Shown in pieces: positions 18,301-26,950 of a DNA stretch of 64,000 nt (positions are counted from its first letter, which is position 1; every line of letters begins with the position of its first letter). Source of the DNA: Spirosoma aureum (GTDB lineage: Bacteria; Bacteroidota; Bacteroidia; Cytophagales; Spirosomataceae). A program made the translations under genes and the position numbers. A model generated the notes under the pieces. The model saw nothing but the letters and a program-made list of their open reading frames with translations, did not search any database and was not told where the DNA came from. The DNA is taken from the NCBI RefSeq assembly GCF_011604685.1, contig NZ_CP050063.1:6861001-6925000 (forward strand), written 5' to 3'.

Positions 18301-19429
18301 CGAATTGATAGCGGGCATACGTCCGTCCCTGCCGATCGACAAACAGCTGCGACAGGGATGTCTTGGGCAGGTATGAATGAAACTGTTTTACGCGAGGATT
18401 AAATTTTCGGAGACCGTAGCCACTGGTTCCTGCCCAGATATTACCCGTCCTATCCTGGAGGACAGTAGTAATCGCGAACAAATTCGGGGGAAACTCCACA
18501 AACGAATCGCCAATAGTCAGGCTATCTTTCGCGAACAGTTGCGAAGCTGACAATAGCCACAAGTGACTGACCGTTGTGATGGCCAGGGTGTTTTTATCTA
18601 TAGGTTTGATACGTACGCCATAGGAGGACGAGTTGGGTAACGTAATCGTTTTTGAATGGCCCCGATGCCAGCATTTGATTTGCTGGCTGGTGCTGACAAA
18701 CAGAAAATCCTGAATGGGATCTTCATAAATCTCAAAAATGGTTGGCGTCTCGCCGACAAACAGATTAAGTTTCGAGAATGAAGCAGGTTTACGCCAATTA
18801 AACGCATACACGCCATTATCCACACCGGTTATTCCCTGTCCATTGGCTTTAAAACTGAAATGAAAGTGGGGTTGATTGATCTGGTCGCTACTCAGGCGAA
18901 GGGAAATTAGCTGGATTTGCTTTGTAAAGTTGGCCTGATCGGGGAAACCATGCTGAAGCGATGCTGGTAACTGGATTTTGAACGACCCTCCTACAGAAGT
19001 GCTTACCCAGATATTACCTTCGGGATCTTCGTCAAGCAATTGAATTTCATAATTGTTGGCCTTTGTTGGCGATTGATCACCGAGCGTAATGTGGTAAAAT
19101 CGCTGGGTACGGTCATCGTAGAGATTAAGACCTTTGTTTAGTGTACCAATCCAAAGCCGTCCGTGTCTATCCAGTAATAAAGCCGAACAGGCGTTGTCGG
19201 AAATACTATAGTCATTATAAGGGTCATGAGTGAACGCCTTGAAATTATGTCCGTCGTAGCGATTGAGCCCGTCTTTAGTGGCTATCCACAGAAACCCTTT
19301 CTGATCCTGTTTCAGATCGAAGATCATTCCCTGCGACAGACCATTCGAAATGGTAAGCTCCTGCCAGCCTTTAGGCTGGGCAAACAGAGTAAACGGAATA
19401 AGAATAAAGAGGAAGAAGACCAGACGCAT
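15362..19429 (-). CDS. Hybrid two-component system sensor/regulator (HTCS), paralogue
   Basis: 1355 aa, with the same architecture and close similarity to the HTCS at 853-4929. It has a signal peptide (FTLFAQ), Reg_prop propellers, a Y_Y_Y domain, one membrane helix (WWAYLLYAIIIAMVGWQLYR), HisKA with His849, HATPase (NLLSNAFKFTP, DTGIGID), a receiver with Asp1157 and an AraC HTH. Kinase and receiver are nearly identical between the two, while propeller and HTH differ more. Different ligands and DNA sites are therefore possible. It lies upstream of the adhesin on the same strand. No partner response regulator is needed because the chain carries its own output domain. Confidence 0.95.
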   Translation of the reverse strand: MRLVFFLFILIPFTLFAQPKGWQELTISNGLSQGMIFDLKQDQKGFLWIATKDGLNRYDGHNFKAFTHDPYNDYSISDNACSALLLDRHGRLWIGTLNKGLNLYDDRTQRFYHITLGDQSPTKANNYEIQLLDEDPEGNIWVSTSVGGSFKIQLPASLQHGFPDQANFTKQIQLISLRLSSDQINQPHFHFSFKANGQGITGVDNGVYAFNWRKPASFSKLNLFVGETPTIFEIYEDPIQDFLFVSTSQQIKCWHRGHSKTITLPNSSSYGVRIKPIDKNTLAITTVSHLWLLSASQLFAKDSLTIGDSFVEFPPNLFAITTVLQDRTGNIWAGTSGYGLRKFNPRVKQFHSYLPKTSLSQLFVDRQGRTYARYQFAYGQLDRSTDRLLPFLDERLPEADRRQRNIMQDRQGIFWVSNTHFKTHEHHLFKFSSTWQLLKKYPLPAGIEFGFWVNQTLEDPSGNLWIGAMKGKLLRFNPQTETFQVFSYLAQNETETYALLREPDGSFWIGTQQGLIKADHLLTKPTYVYYRNSTTNRQSLSNDFVSSLANDPSDPARYLWVGTKGGGLERLDKKTGQFEHFTEVQGLPNKVIYGILTDSFGHLWLSTNRGLSQFNPRTKQFRNYTQKDGLQDDEFNTGSFFKTASGELLFGGVNGLNSFRPSELAGASQSIPNVNIIGLKVNNKSVEAGGSDDLLTQGIEYARQLDLSHDQNLLTFEFGLMDYTNSDNNRYRYRLEGIDNDWVEAGTNRFANYAQLPGGKYVLAVMGSADGEVWSKPVELLIRIHPPFYRTWWAYLLYAIIIAMVGWQLYRFQTQRLLLEQQVVFEQKEASRLSELDALKTQFFTNISHEFRTPLTLILGPLSNRKNKLLNEPELSMMERNGHRLMTLINQLLDLSKLEAHELTAESEPGDIASFFRIMASSFSSLADSRSIQFSFAQSRSTYWVNFDRDKLEKIVTNLLSNAFKFTPNGHTVRMDVTYQNEGKAGFVTLRIEDTGIGIDSANLPKIFDRFYQVDSKYNRNYEGTGIGLALVNELVKVLQGSISVTSTESMGTTFTVRLPLVVLDESEHAPPVTTPPTANLSQRVPGPTASGTPIPTLVQEQALAPENVLLIIDDNADIRTYIRHIFEADFQVIEAEDGQDGLEKATAVTPTIVICDLMMPRLDGFGFCRILKSQEATSHIPVVMLTAKATLEDRLEGFELGADDYLTKPFNADEIRVRVRNLLDKQERLRHYFSHNLILSKTPPIPIRSQEETFLQKVREIIDRHLDDSSFGVDQLSQHMHLSSSQLLRKLKALTSLTTVEFLRQYRLERAAVLLAERSGTVSDVAYQVGFESLPYFTKVFQEQFGVLPSEYTT

Positions 19430-19460
19430 TTACAATGCTGAATTTGCGACCAATAATACG
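19424..19460 (-). promoter_or_regulatory. Upstream region conserved with the other HTCS gene
   Basis: This contains the same CGTATTATTG and AGCATT blocks at the same distance from the ATG as 4924-4960. Conservation in a non-coding segment where the proteins' own N-termini already differ suggests a shared promoter or leader. Confidence 0.4.
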
Positions 19461-19585
19461 TAAACATGGCCATATCTGAGTTATTATCAGCAATAAACGT
19501 TCCAGAGTAAATCATGCGAACAGTAACATTAGGTAAATTTGCATAACCTGCAAAACTGACTAAACGACATCGTTGTAGTACACTA

Positions 19586-20029
19586 ATGTTGATCCGTACT
19601 TTTAAAAGCACCGATACCGACCAATTGCTAACTGCGTTCCGCAAGAACATACCAACAGCATTTGGTGTAAATGAACTGGATGAGTACGCCGAATTTCTCC
19701 GAACAAATACGGATCCTTATTTCGTGGCCGACCACGACGGGCAAGTGGTTGGTGCCTGTGGCCACTATATAACCTCGGATGGACAGGTTAGCCGGATTTG
19801 CTGGATTCTTACCGATCCGGATGCGAAGGGTTTAGGAATTGGGACAGCCTTATTAGCGCATAACCTTAGGCTTATTCGCCAGCGATCAGGTAGTCAGCTT
19901 GTCGAATGCCGAACCTCTCAGGTCGCGTACCAATTTTTCGAGAAATCAGGTTTTCAGCTTCAGTATACCGTGCCTAATGTCTGGGCTCCGGGTCTTGATC
20001 TCTACTTCATGACACTCAGTTTGCAGTAA
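19586..20029 (+). CDS. GNAT family N-acetyltransferase
   Basis: 147 aa. The acetyl-CoA binding motif A is visible as DPDAKGLGIGTALLAHNLRL (about residues 90-110), and the C-terminal part (AYQFFEKSGFQL) is the usual GNAT motif B. It transfers acetyl from acetyl-CoA to an amine; the substrate (protein, antibiotic, metabolite) cannot be told. It is a single gene divergent from the HTCS, with a 156-bp gap. The ATG start agrees with the conserved N-terminal 'LIRTFKSTDTDQL' strand of the fold. Confidence 0.85.
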   Translation: MLIRTFKSTDTDQLLTAFRKNIPTAFGVNELDEYAEFLRTNTDPYFVADHDGQVVGACGHYITSDGQVSRICWILTDPDAKGLGIGTALLAHNLRLIRQRSGSQLVECRTSQVAYQFFEKSGFQLQYTVPNVWAPGLDLYFMTLSLQ

Positions 20030-20069
20030 GCAGTCTTCAGAGAACTGCAAACCGCAAACCGAAGAATGC

Positions 20070-20792
20070 CTACTTATGATAGATGAGTACGGGTACTGTC
20101 GATTTTTCGATCAGACGCGCGGTATGATTCGGATGGAGCAGGTTATCCAGAAAACCCGACTGCGGATATAGCTGCATGACGATCAGGTCAGTATGTGCGT
20201 TATCGAGTTGATCGTCCGTTAAAACCGAAAGCTGTGCATCAAAGGCCTTGATCAGCGAGTCTGTTTGTTCAGATACTGTACTTTGCGTGGTTTTCGACTG
20301 CATGGCGTAGGCAATTGTTCGTACCTGAGCCGGTCGAACAGGTTCTCCTTCGGGCGGAATCGGCACAATTAACACCGGACAAATGGCTTCGTCGGCGACG
20401 TCGGTTGCGGCACTACCCGCCAGCCGATCGAAAAATGTGCTTAAATCGCTTCGACCCATCACAATCAGATCGGCCAAAATTTCTTTGGCGACATCCAGTA
20501 TTTCGTCATCGACTAAGCCGATCCGCCATTCTGTTCGCACCGATAGTCCTTCCAGTTTTAAATCGGTTTCGAGTTGCTGTAATCGCTGTTGGCTAATCTG
20601 TTCCACTTCCTGTGCAGCCAGCACCCCCAGACCAGGTTCACCCATCGTTGGCAGGGTCGAATCAGGAATCATAGGCTGATTGACATGCAGCAGCGTTATG
20701 GTTGCACCAGTTTTGTGAGCAAATAGCCGTGCCCAGTTGAGGGCTGAAGCAGAAGTTATCGAAAAATCGGTAGGAAAAAGCAGGTTTGTCAT
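20070..20792 (-). CDS. Universal stress protein (UspA family), tandem-domain
   Basis: About 240 aa from the ATG at 20792, which begins MTNLLFPTDFSITSASALNW, the classic start of a Usp domain. An upstream in-frame start would add 19 residues with no family match. Domain 1 ends with the ATP-binding loop region (VMGRSDLSTFFDRLAGSAAT then CPVLIVP). Domain 2 is shorter and degenerate (VMQLYPQSGFLDNLLHPNHT, ending VPVLIYHK). Usp proteins are cytoplasmic and modulate stress survival. It is on the same strand as, and downstream of, the SPFH gene. Confidence 0.88.
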   Translation of the reverse strand: MTNLLFPTDFSITSASALNWARLFAHKTGATITLLHVNQPMIPDSTLPTMGEPGLGVLAAQEVEQISQQRLQQLETDLKLEGLSVRTEWRIGLVDDEILDVAKEILADLIVMGRSDLSTFFDRLAGSAATDVADEAICPVLIVPIPPEGEPVRPAQVRTIAYAMQSKTTQSTVSEQTDSLIKAFDAQLSVLTDDQLDNAHTDLIVMQLYPQSGFLDNLLHPNHTARLIEKSTVPVLIYHK

Positions 20793-20881
20793 ACTCGGTG
20801 AACAGGGGTTTGTTAGATGAACAAACGAAAGGCTCAACGTTCCCGACAATCAGCCAATTTTATTGCTTTTTCAGTGCACGG

Positions 20882-21844
20882 CTACTTTTTTAATTCTTCT
20901 GGTGGGGTTATAATCCGGCCTGTTCCGCTACCGCTATTCATTTTCTCGACAGCCAGTAACTGTTTCATGGTTTTGTCCATGCCTTCAGTTGACCCATCCA
21001 GAAAAATGACGTTACCATTGCCATTTTCGGCAAAATGCTTGATTGCCTCGGTCCAGATTGAGAATAGAATCAGTGATGCATCCAGATTAGCCTCGGTCAT
21101 GACCTTAGCCGATTCGGCCATCCCCTTCGCTACTTCTTCCCGGAACAGGGCAACACCCTGACCGCGCAACTGAGAAGCTGTTTTTTCGGCCTCAGCCGAG
21201 ATTTTGATGGCATTCCCTTCAGCTTCAGCGGCTTTCGTTTTTGTAATAAGCAAGGCCTGGCCTTCGTTTTCGGCAGCTGCTCTTAAATTGGAGGAAGCCA
21301 CTACCTGCGCCATCGACCGCATAATTACCTCATCGAAGGCAATGTCATTCAATTGCAGATCAGTGAGGTGGTAACCCCAGCTTTCAAGAAGCGTATCGAG
21401 CTGAGCCTTAACGTGTTCGATGATTTCAGAACGTAGTGCCAGAATTTCTGACTGGCGTTTGGTGGCGACAAAGCTACGGATCGATCCTTCGATGGTTCGA
21501 ATCAACGCCTGCATAAATGAAGCTTCATCGATAAATTTGAAGGCAACATTTTTGATGGTTTCTTCGCCCTGATTCAGTACCGAATAGACCAGCATTGCTT
21601 TAAAATTCACGTTTGCCTGATCGGCCGTGATTGCCTGGAAAGCCAGTTCGACGGAGCGATTCTGAATAGAAATACGTCGGTAAATAACCTCAATAAATGG
21701 AATTTTAAAATTCAGACCCGGCCCCAGAACACGGGCATATTTCCCGAAAATTGTTACAACAGCCACCGTACCCTGTTGCACGATAACGATGGACAAATAA
21801 ATGATAATGATTGCCAGGACGGCAAAAATGCCTAAAAAGCTCAT
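20882..21844 (-). CDS. SPFH/band 7 domain membrane protein (prohibitin/stomatin-like)
   Basis: 320 aa. One N-terminal membrane helix (FLGIFAVLAIIIIYLSIVIV) precedes the band 7 domain (about 30-200; QQGTVAVVTIFGKYARVLGP), which is followed by an Ala/Glu-rich coiled-coil segment (AAENEGQALLITKTKAAEAE). Such proteins oligomerise in membrane microdomains and scaffold or protect membrane proteases and transporters. No NfeD-like partner gene is adjacent. The downstream neighbour is the Usp gene, and a terminator of the MFS gene lies just upstream. Confidence 0.88.
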   Translation of the reverse strand: MSFLGIFAVLAIIIIYLSIVIVQQGTVAVVTIFGKYARVLGPGLNFKIPFIEVIYRRISIQNRSVELAFQAITADQANVNFKAMLVYSVLNQGEETIKNVAFKFIDEASFMQALIRTIEGSIRSFVATKRQSEILALRSEIIEHVKAQLDTLLESWGYHLTDLQLNDIAFDEVIMRSMAQVVASSNLRAAAENEGQALLITKTKAAEAEGNAIKISAEAEKTASQLRGQGVALFREEVAKGMAESAKVMTEANLDASLILFSIWTEAIKHFAENGNGNVIFLDGSTEGMDKTMKQLLAVEKMNSGSGTGRIITPPEELKK

Positions 21845-21860
21845 ATAGTGACGTGGTTAA

Positions 21861-21900
21861 ACACAAAAAAGCGGATTCTGTGTTAAGGTACAGAATCCGC
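21861..21900 (-). terminator. Terminator of the MFS gene
   Basis: Stem GCGGATTCTGT (21871-21881) pairs with ACAGAATCCGC (21890-21900) around an 8-nt loop. A run of six T follows on the minus strand. Confidence 0.85.
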
Positions 21901-21938
21901 GAATACACGTATGAAAAATTTGTTAGATCGGTCAGTTC

Positions 21939-23114
21939 CTAGTTGCCGGGCGCTAATTCATAATTAACGACACTCTTCTGCCGGAAGTAGGCCATCATAG
22001 CCAGCACAAACCCGGTAAAGGCCAGCATCGCTCCTACCAATTGAGGAGATGAATAGCCTAAACCGGCTGCAATTGGTATACCGCCGAGATAAGCGCCCAA
22101 CGCGTTACCGATATTGAAACCCGCCTGACTAACCGATGAGGCCAGCATTTCTGACCCATTGGAAGCGCGGATCATCAGAATCTGAATCGGTGCACCCAAC
22201 GAGAAAGCAATGGCTCCCGTAATGAAGGTCATGATCAGCAGCGGCACCTTAAAAGGCGCAACCGCATAGACAAGCAACAGACAGATAACCATCAGCAACA
22301 GGAATAAGGCCGTAGCCTTGATGGGCGAAATAAAGTCAGCCATACGCCCGGCGATCAGGTTACCCACAGCCATCCCTAAACCGGCCAGGACCAGAATCCA
22401 GGTGATCTGGTCGCTGCTAAAATGAGCAACTTCGGTCAATAAGGGAGCAATATAACTGAACCAGGCAAATAGTCCGCCTGTACCAATTGCCGTAATGCCC
22501 AGAATCAGCCAGGGTTCTACATGGGTGAACAGTTTAAGGTCTTTGCGAAGATTGGATTCGCCTACGACCGGCATAACTGGAAGCAGTTTCTGGATGCAGA
22601 ACATGGTGATCAGCCCAACAGCCGCAATAACCACAAATGTTATGCGCCAGCTCATGGTATGACCAATGTAGGTGCCCAGCGGCACACCAATAATATTGGC
22701 AATGGTAAGCCCGGCAAACATCATCGAAATGGCCTGTGCTTCTTTGCCCTTACCCGCTAATCGGCTCGCCACTACGGCACCAACCCCGAAGAACGCACCA
22801 TGAGGCAGCCCCGATAACAACCGGGTTATCATCATGGTTTCATAATTGGGTGCAAATGCCGACAGGATATTACAAAAGGTAAAGATGGCCATCAGGCCGA
22901 GTAGAATCTTTTTAGGGGGATAATTTCCGGCAATCCCAACCAGCAACGGAGCGCCTAACACGACACCAAGTGCATAAGCCGAGATTAAATGACCAGCAAC
23001 GGGAATCGAGATGCGTAGTGCACTCGCAATATCAGGCAGAATGCCCATCATGACAAATTCGGTCATTCCAATGCCGAAGCCTCCGATGGCGAGAGGCAAT
23101 AAACTCTTTTTCAT
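21939..23114 (-). CDS. MFS transporter, DHA1 family (AraJ-like exporter)
   Basis: 391 aa with about 12 hydrophobic segments. The opening KKSLLPLAIGGFGIGMTEFV is characteristic of the AraJ/YdhP branch of DHA1, as is TRLLSGLPHGAFFGVGAVVA. These are inner-membrane proton antiporters that expel sugars, arabinose analogues, purines or drugs. The substrate is unknown here. It is a monocistron bounded by its own terminator and a 550-bp upstream gap. Confidence 0.88.
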   Translation of the reverse strand: MKKSLLPLAIGGFGIGMTEFVMMGILPDIASALRISIPVAGHLISAYALGVVLGAPLLVGIAGNYPPKKILLGLMAIFTFCNILSAFAPNYETMMITRLLSGLPHGAFFGVGAVVASRLAGKGKEAQAISMMFAGLTIANIIGVPLGTYIGHTMSWRITFVVIAAVGLITMFCIQKLLPVMPVVGESNLRKDLKLFTHVEPWLILGITAIGTGGLFAWFSYIAPLLTEVAHFSSDQITWILVLAGLGMAVGNLIAGRMADFISPIKATALFLLLMVICLLLVYAVAPFKVPLLIMTFITGAIAFSLGAPIQILMIRASNGSEMLASSVSQAGFNIGNALGAYLGGIPIAAGLGYSSPQLVGAMLAFTGFVLAMMAYFRQKSVVNYELAPGN

Positions 23115-23568
23115 TTGCAGCTACTTTTTTCTGACAGCTCGTGCGTTTTACCTCTAAAACGCACCGTAGCCTCCACAAAGCGAAGACTACTCTTTCAGGC
23201 AAATAAAAAAAGTACAAAAACGTTCCCAGTTCTACAAATGATCTAATTTATTAGCCAGCAGGTGCAATTGAATGGATTATAAAACAGGGTTAGTATTTAT
23301 TTACCTAAAGTGCAGCACCTTCATTTAGCCCCAGATGGCAAAATTATCTAAATAAGACCAATCCCATAAGGCTACTTTGCGTGGTATACAATGGCTGTCC
23401 ATGATAAATAACAAGCGACAGAATCCTTTAAACTATATAGACGCATTAAAGTACAATCTTCGTATTATTCAATTCCTAATCTCTATATAAACACACTGAA
23501 CGTATGTAATATTTGTCATTTATCTCGCATTCCCGAAGAAAATTCGTGATCAGAAGTGGTGTAATAAC
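23115..23568. other. AT-rich gap between MFS and polA
   Basis: About 450 bp with no credible gene. It should hold the MFS promoter. AT-rich tracts are present, but I see no clear TTTG/TAnnTTTG pair and no repeat. Confidence 0.4.
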
Positions 23569-23601
23569 AAAATCCCCAGCCTGCGTCAGGCTGGGGATTT
23601 T
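23569..23601 (-). terminator. Hairpin terminator after polA
   Basis: AAAATCCCCAGCCTG and CAGGCTGGGGATTTT form a perfect 15-bp stem with a 3-nt loop. The minus-strand tail is only four T, so it is a strong hairpin with a short tail. Confidence 0.75.
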
Positions 23602-23669
23602 GTATGATTACCTGTTTGGTTGTGTCGCTTAACCAACACACAAAAAAGTTGCTTATAGCATAAAACAGG

Positions 23670-26600
23670 TTAGTGAGCCAGTAACCAGTTTTCACCAATG
23701 CCAATTCCGGTTTCCATTTTCACAGCCATTGGAATCGCATTTCTCATGATGTCGGCAACACGATCACGCAGCAGGTCGATTTCGTCACGGTGCGCATCGA
23801 ACACCAGTTCATCATGAACGGTCAGAATCATTTTCGACTTTAACCGCTCGGCCTGCATGAATTCATGAATACGAATCATGGCAATCTTGAGCATATCGGC
23901 CGCACTGCCCTGGATCGGCGCGTTGACCGCATTCCGCTCAGCAAACATCCGGTCAGTCTGGTTCCGTGAGTTGATGTCGCGCAGATACCGACGGCGGCCC
24001 AGAATAGTTTCGGCATAGCCAAACCCCCGTGCTTTTTCGACACTCTGGTCCATATAAGATTTTACAGCCGGAAATTCGGCAAAGTACTCATCAATGATTT
24101 GAGCCGCTTCTTTGCGCGGAATTTTTAAGCGCTGGCTCAGCCCAAAGGCCGAAATACCATAGATAATTCCAAAGTTGATGGTCTTGGCTTTCCGGCGCAT
24201 CTCGGTCGTCACCTCACTGATCGGCACGTGAAAGACTTTACTGGCCGTTTGGGTATGAATATCTACGTCGTTGTTGAAGGCATCCAGCATGGTCTGATCG
24301 CCACTGAAGGCCGCCATGATCCGCAATTCGATCTGCGAATAATCGGCCGACATAATCACAAACTCCGGCCCGCGCGGCACAAAGGCTTTTCGAATTTCCT
24401 GCCCGCGTGGTGTCCGGATCGGTATATTCTGTAAATTAGGATTAACAGACGACAAGCGCCCGGTCGATGCAACAGCCTGATTAAACGACGTATGAATCCG
24501 CCCGGTACGTTTACTGATCAGCAACGGCAGCACATCAACGTACGTGTTTTTGAGTTTGATCAATTCGCGGTAATCCAGAATCTTGCGGGCAATTTCATGC
24601 TCGGCTTCCAGTTTCGACAGAATCTCCTCGCCGGTAGCATATTGGCCGGTTTTGGTCTTTTTGGCGTTCTTATCGAGCTTGAGTTTATCGAACAAAATTT
24701 CACCCAGTTGCTTCGGCGAACCGATATTGAATGACTCGCCCGCAATGTCGAAGATCTCCTGCTGCACTTGCCGCATGTCTACTTCAAGCGTCGCTGACAA
24801 TTCAGCCAGAGCGTTGGTGTCGATCGTAACGCCTTCCAATTCAAGGTCAGTCAGTACCTGAACAAGCGGCATTTCGACCTGGTCGAAGAGCTTATAGAGA
24901 CTATCCTTTTCAAGTCGGGGTGCAAAGGCTTCTTTTAGCTGAAGGGTGATATCGGCATCCTCACTTGCATAGTCGACCACTTTCTGCACATCGACTTCCC
25001 GCATCGTCAACTGGCCTTTACCTTTCTTGCCGATCAGCTCTTCAATCTCAACGGGCTGGTAGTTCAGATACGTCATCGCCATCATATCCATGTTATGGCG
25101 CATCTCCGGCTCGATGAGGTAATGGGCAATCATCGTATCGAACAACTTGCCCTGCACTTCGACACCGTATTTTTTAAGCATCAACAGATCATACTTCAGA
25201 TTCTGCCCGATCTTGCCAATATTCGGATTTTCGAATACCGGCTTAAACTGATCGACCACGGCCTGAGCCTCGTCACGACCTTCCGGAACGGGCACATAAA
25301 ACGCTTCGCCGGTGCGATAGGCAAAGGATAGACCAACCAGATCAGCCTCCACCGGATCGATTGCAGTCGTTTCGGAGTCAAAACAGATGCTTTCCTGAAG
25401 GCTCAGATAATGCACCAAGCTGGCCCGTAGTTCGGCGGTATCGACCAGGCGATAATCGTGCTTTACTGACAATATATTCCTCCGGCGCTCAGGCTGTACC
25501 TCGTCGATCTCATAGTCGGGATATACATCAAGATAAGCGGGTTGGTCCTGCTCAGATGTACTATTTTCACCACCTTCAATCGTGGCTGAATCGGTTACGA
25601 CATCCGGCGTTGCAGCCGACGCAGAAGCAGCGGGCGCTTTAACGCTGGTCCGTTTCTCTTTCGGTTTTCCCGTTGGTGTAGGCGCAACAGTACCAGAGCC
25701 AAAATCAAACGGCAAATCACCAGCACCTGATGGTTTCAGGGCTCCCATATTGGGGAAAGGCAGAAACGCAGGACTGTCCCCACCGGGTGAATCGAACAGA
25801 TTCATTTGGGCTGGTGCCGTATTTTTGAAGGCCTCGGGGAGTGGTTTTTCGTCGTAATTACCGCCCAGTAAGCGGGTTTTCATCTGCCGGAACTCCAGTT
25901 CGTCCAGCAGGGCGGCCAGCCGGGGTTTATCGTATTCTGTATGGCGCAGATGCTCTTCATCGAAGGTAACCGGTACATCCAGATGGATGGTTGCCAATTG
26001 CTTTGACAGGAGGCCCTGATCGGCGAAATTGACAACGTTTTCTTTAAGTTTACCTTTTAGCTGGTCGGCATTGGCAATCAGATTTTCGACTGAACCGAAG
26101 TCAGCAATGAGTTTCTGTGCTGTTTTTTCGCCAACTCCCGGAATTCCCGGAATGTTATCGACCGAGTCGCCCATAAGGCCAAGCATATCTGTTACCTGAT
26201 CGATGCGCTCAATCTGCCAACGCTCCAGAACCTCGTTTACGCCCAGTTTTTCGGCAGGCTTTCCCATGAACGCAGGTTTATAGATATGCACATGCTCTTC
26301 AACCAATTGCCCATAATCCTTATCGGGAGTCATCATATAGACCTCAAAATCAGCCAGAGCCGCTTTTTTGGCGATAGTCCCAATTATATCGTCGGCCTCG
26401 TAACCATCCAGAATCAGGATCGGAATATGCATGGCCTCAACAATCTGCTTGATATACGGTGTAGCCACACTGATGTCTTCGGGCTGCGACTGCCGGGTGG
26501 CCTTATACATCGGAAACTGTTCGTGCCGAAACGTTTTCTTCGATGAATCGAATGCGACACCAATGTGGGTGGGTTTTTCCTTGGTCAATACCTCGATCAT

Positions 26601-26738
26601 GGCATTCATGAACCCAAAGATCGCTGACGTATTCACGCCCCGCGATGAAATACGGGGCGATTTATTAAAGGCAAAATGAGCGCGATAGATCAGAGCCAGC
26701 GCGTCTAACAGAAAGAGTTTTTTTTGTGGTTTAGCCAT
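23670..26738 (-). CDS. polA: DNA polymerase I
   Basis: 1022 aa from the ATG at 26738 (MAKPQKKLFLLDALALIYRA, the family's conserved start); a longer frame adds 17 unrelated residues. It has a 5'-3' flap nuclease (about 1-290), then an unusual low-complexity linker of about 125 residues (297-420, Pro/Ala/Ser/Thr/Glu-rich). A 3'-5' exonuclease with intact Asp454 and Glu456 (FDSETT) and YASEDAD follows. The polymerase has motif A Asp799 (DYSQIELR), motif B (RRKAKTINFGIIYG) and motif C Asp976 (HDELVF). It performs Okazaki fragment maturation and repair synthesis, with proofreading retained. Confidence 0.97.
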   Translation of the reverse strand: MAKPQKKLFLLDALALIYRAHFAFNKSPRISSRGVNTSAIFGFMNAMIEVLTKEKPTHIGVAFDSSKKTFRHEQFPMYKATRQSQPEDISVATPYIKQIVEAMHIPILILDGYEADDIIGTIAKKAALADFEVYMMTPDKDYGQLVEEHVHIYKPAFMGKPAEKLGVNEVLERWQIERIDQVTDMLGLMGDSVDNIPGIPGVGEKTAQKLIADFGSVENLIANADQLKGKLKENVVNFADQGLLSKQLATIHLDVPVTFDEEHLRHTEYDKPRLAALLDELEFRQMKTRLLGGNYDEKPLPEAFKNTAPAQMNLFDSPGGDSPAFLPFPNMGALKPSGAGDLPFDFGSGTVAPTPTGKPKEKRTSVKAPAASASAATPDVVTDSATIEGGENSTSEQDQPAYLDVYPDYEIDEVQPERRRNILSVKHDYRLVDTAELRASLVHYLSLQESICFDSETTAIDPVEADLVGLSFAYRTGEAFYVPVPEGRDEAQAVVDQFKPVFENPNIGKIGQNLKYDLLMLKKYGVEVQGKLFDTMIAHYLIEPEMRHNMDMMAMTYLNYQPVEIEELIGKKGKGQLTMREVDVQKVVDYASEDADITLQLKEAFAPRLEKDSLYKLFDQVEMPLVQVLTDLELEGVTIDTNALAELSATLEVDMRQVQQEIFDIAGESFNIGSPKQLGEILFDKLKLDKNAKKTKTGQYATGEEILSKLEAEHEIARKILDYRELIKLKNTYVDVLPLLISKRTGRIHTSFNQAVASTGRLSSVNPNLQNIPIRTPRGQEIRKAFVPRGPEFVIMSADYSQIELRIMAAFSGDQTMLDAFNNDVDIHTQTASKVFHVPISEVTTEMRRKAKTINFGIIYGISAFGLSQRLKIPRKEAAQIIDEYFAEFPAVKSYMDQSVEKARGFGYAETILGRRRYLRDINSRNQTDRMFAERNAVNAPIQGSAADMLKIAMIRIHEFMQAERLKSKMILTVHDELVFDAHRDEIDLLRDRVADIMRNAIPMAVKMETGIGIGENWLLAH

Positions 26739-26890
26739 TCGATACAGGTCACAAGTCAAGGTGCCAAAGGTCGAAAGTCTTACGGACAATCCCGCGATTT
26801 CGGCTTAACAATTTGATGCGTTATCCTTATAAACAAAACAGTTGGTGCAGGGTTTTGATTCCTCCCAAACAGCTCTAAAACGCCAAAAAC

Positions 26891-26926
26891 GCACAAGCCG
26901 AGCTCTGATATGAGCTCGGCTTGTGC
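26891..26926 (-). terminator. Terminator of the FAS1 gene
   Basis: GCACAAGCCGAGCTC pairs with GAGCTCGGCTTGTGC around a 6-nt loop. On the minus strand it is followed by GTTTTTGG, a short T run. It lies 25 nt after the stop codon at 26951. Confidence 0.82.
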
Positions 26927-26950
26927 AGGAAGAAAAGGATACTAACTTAT

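Noticed and set aside
20019..20052. Inverted repeat GTTTGCAGT/ACTGCAAAC as a GNAT terminator
   Set aside because: A short stem with a 16-nt loop and no T tail; only a weak candidate.
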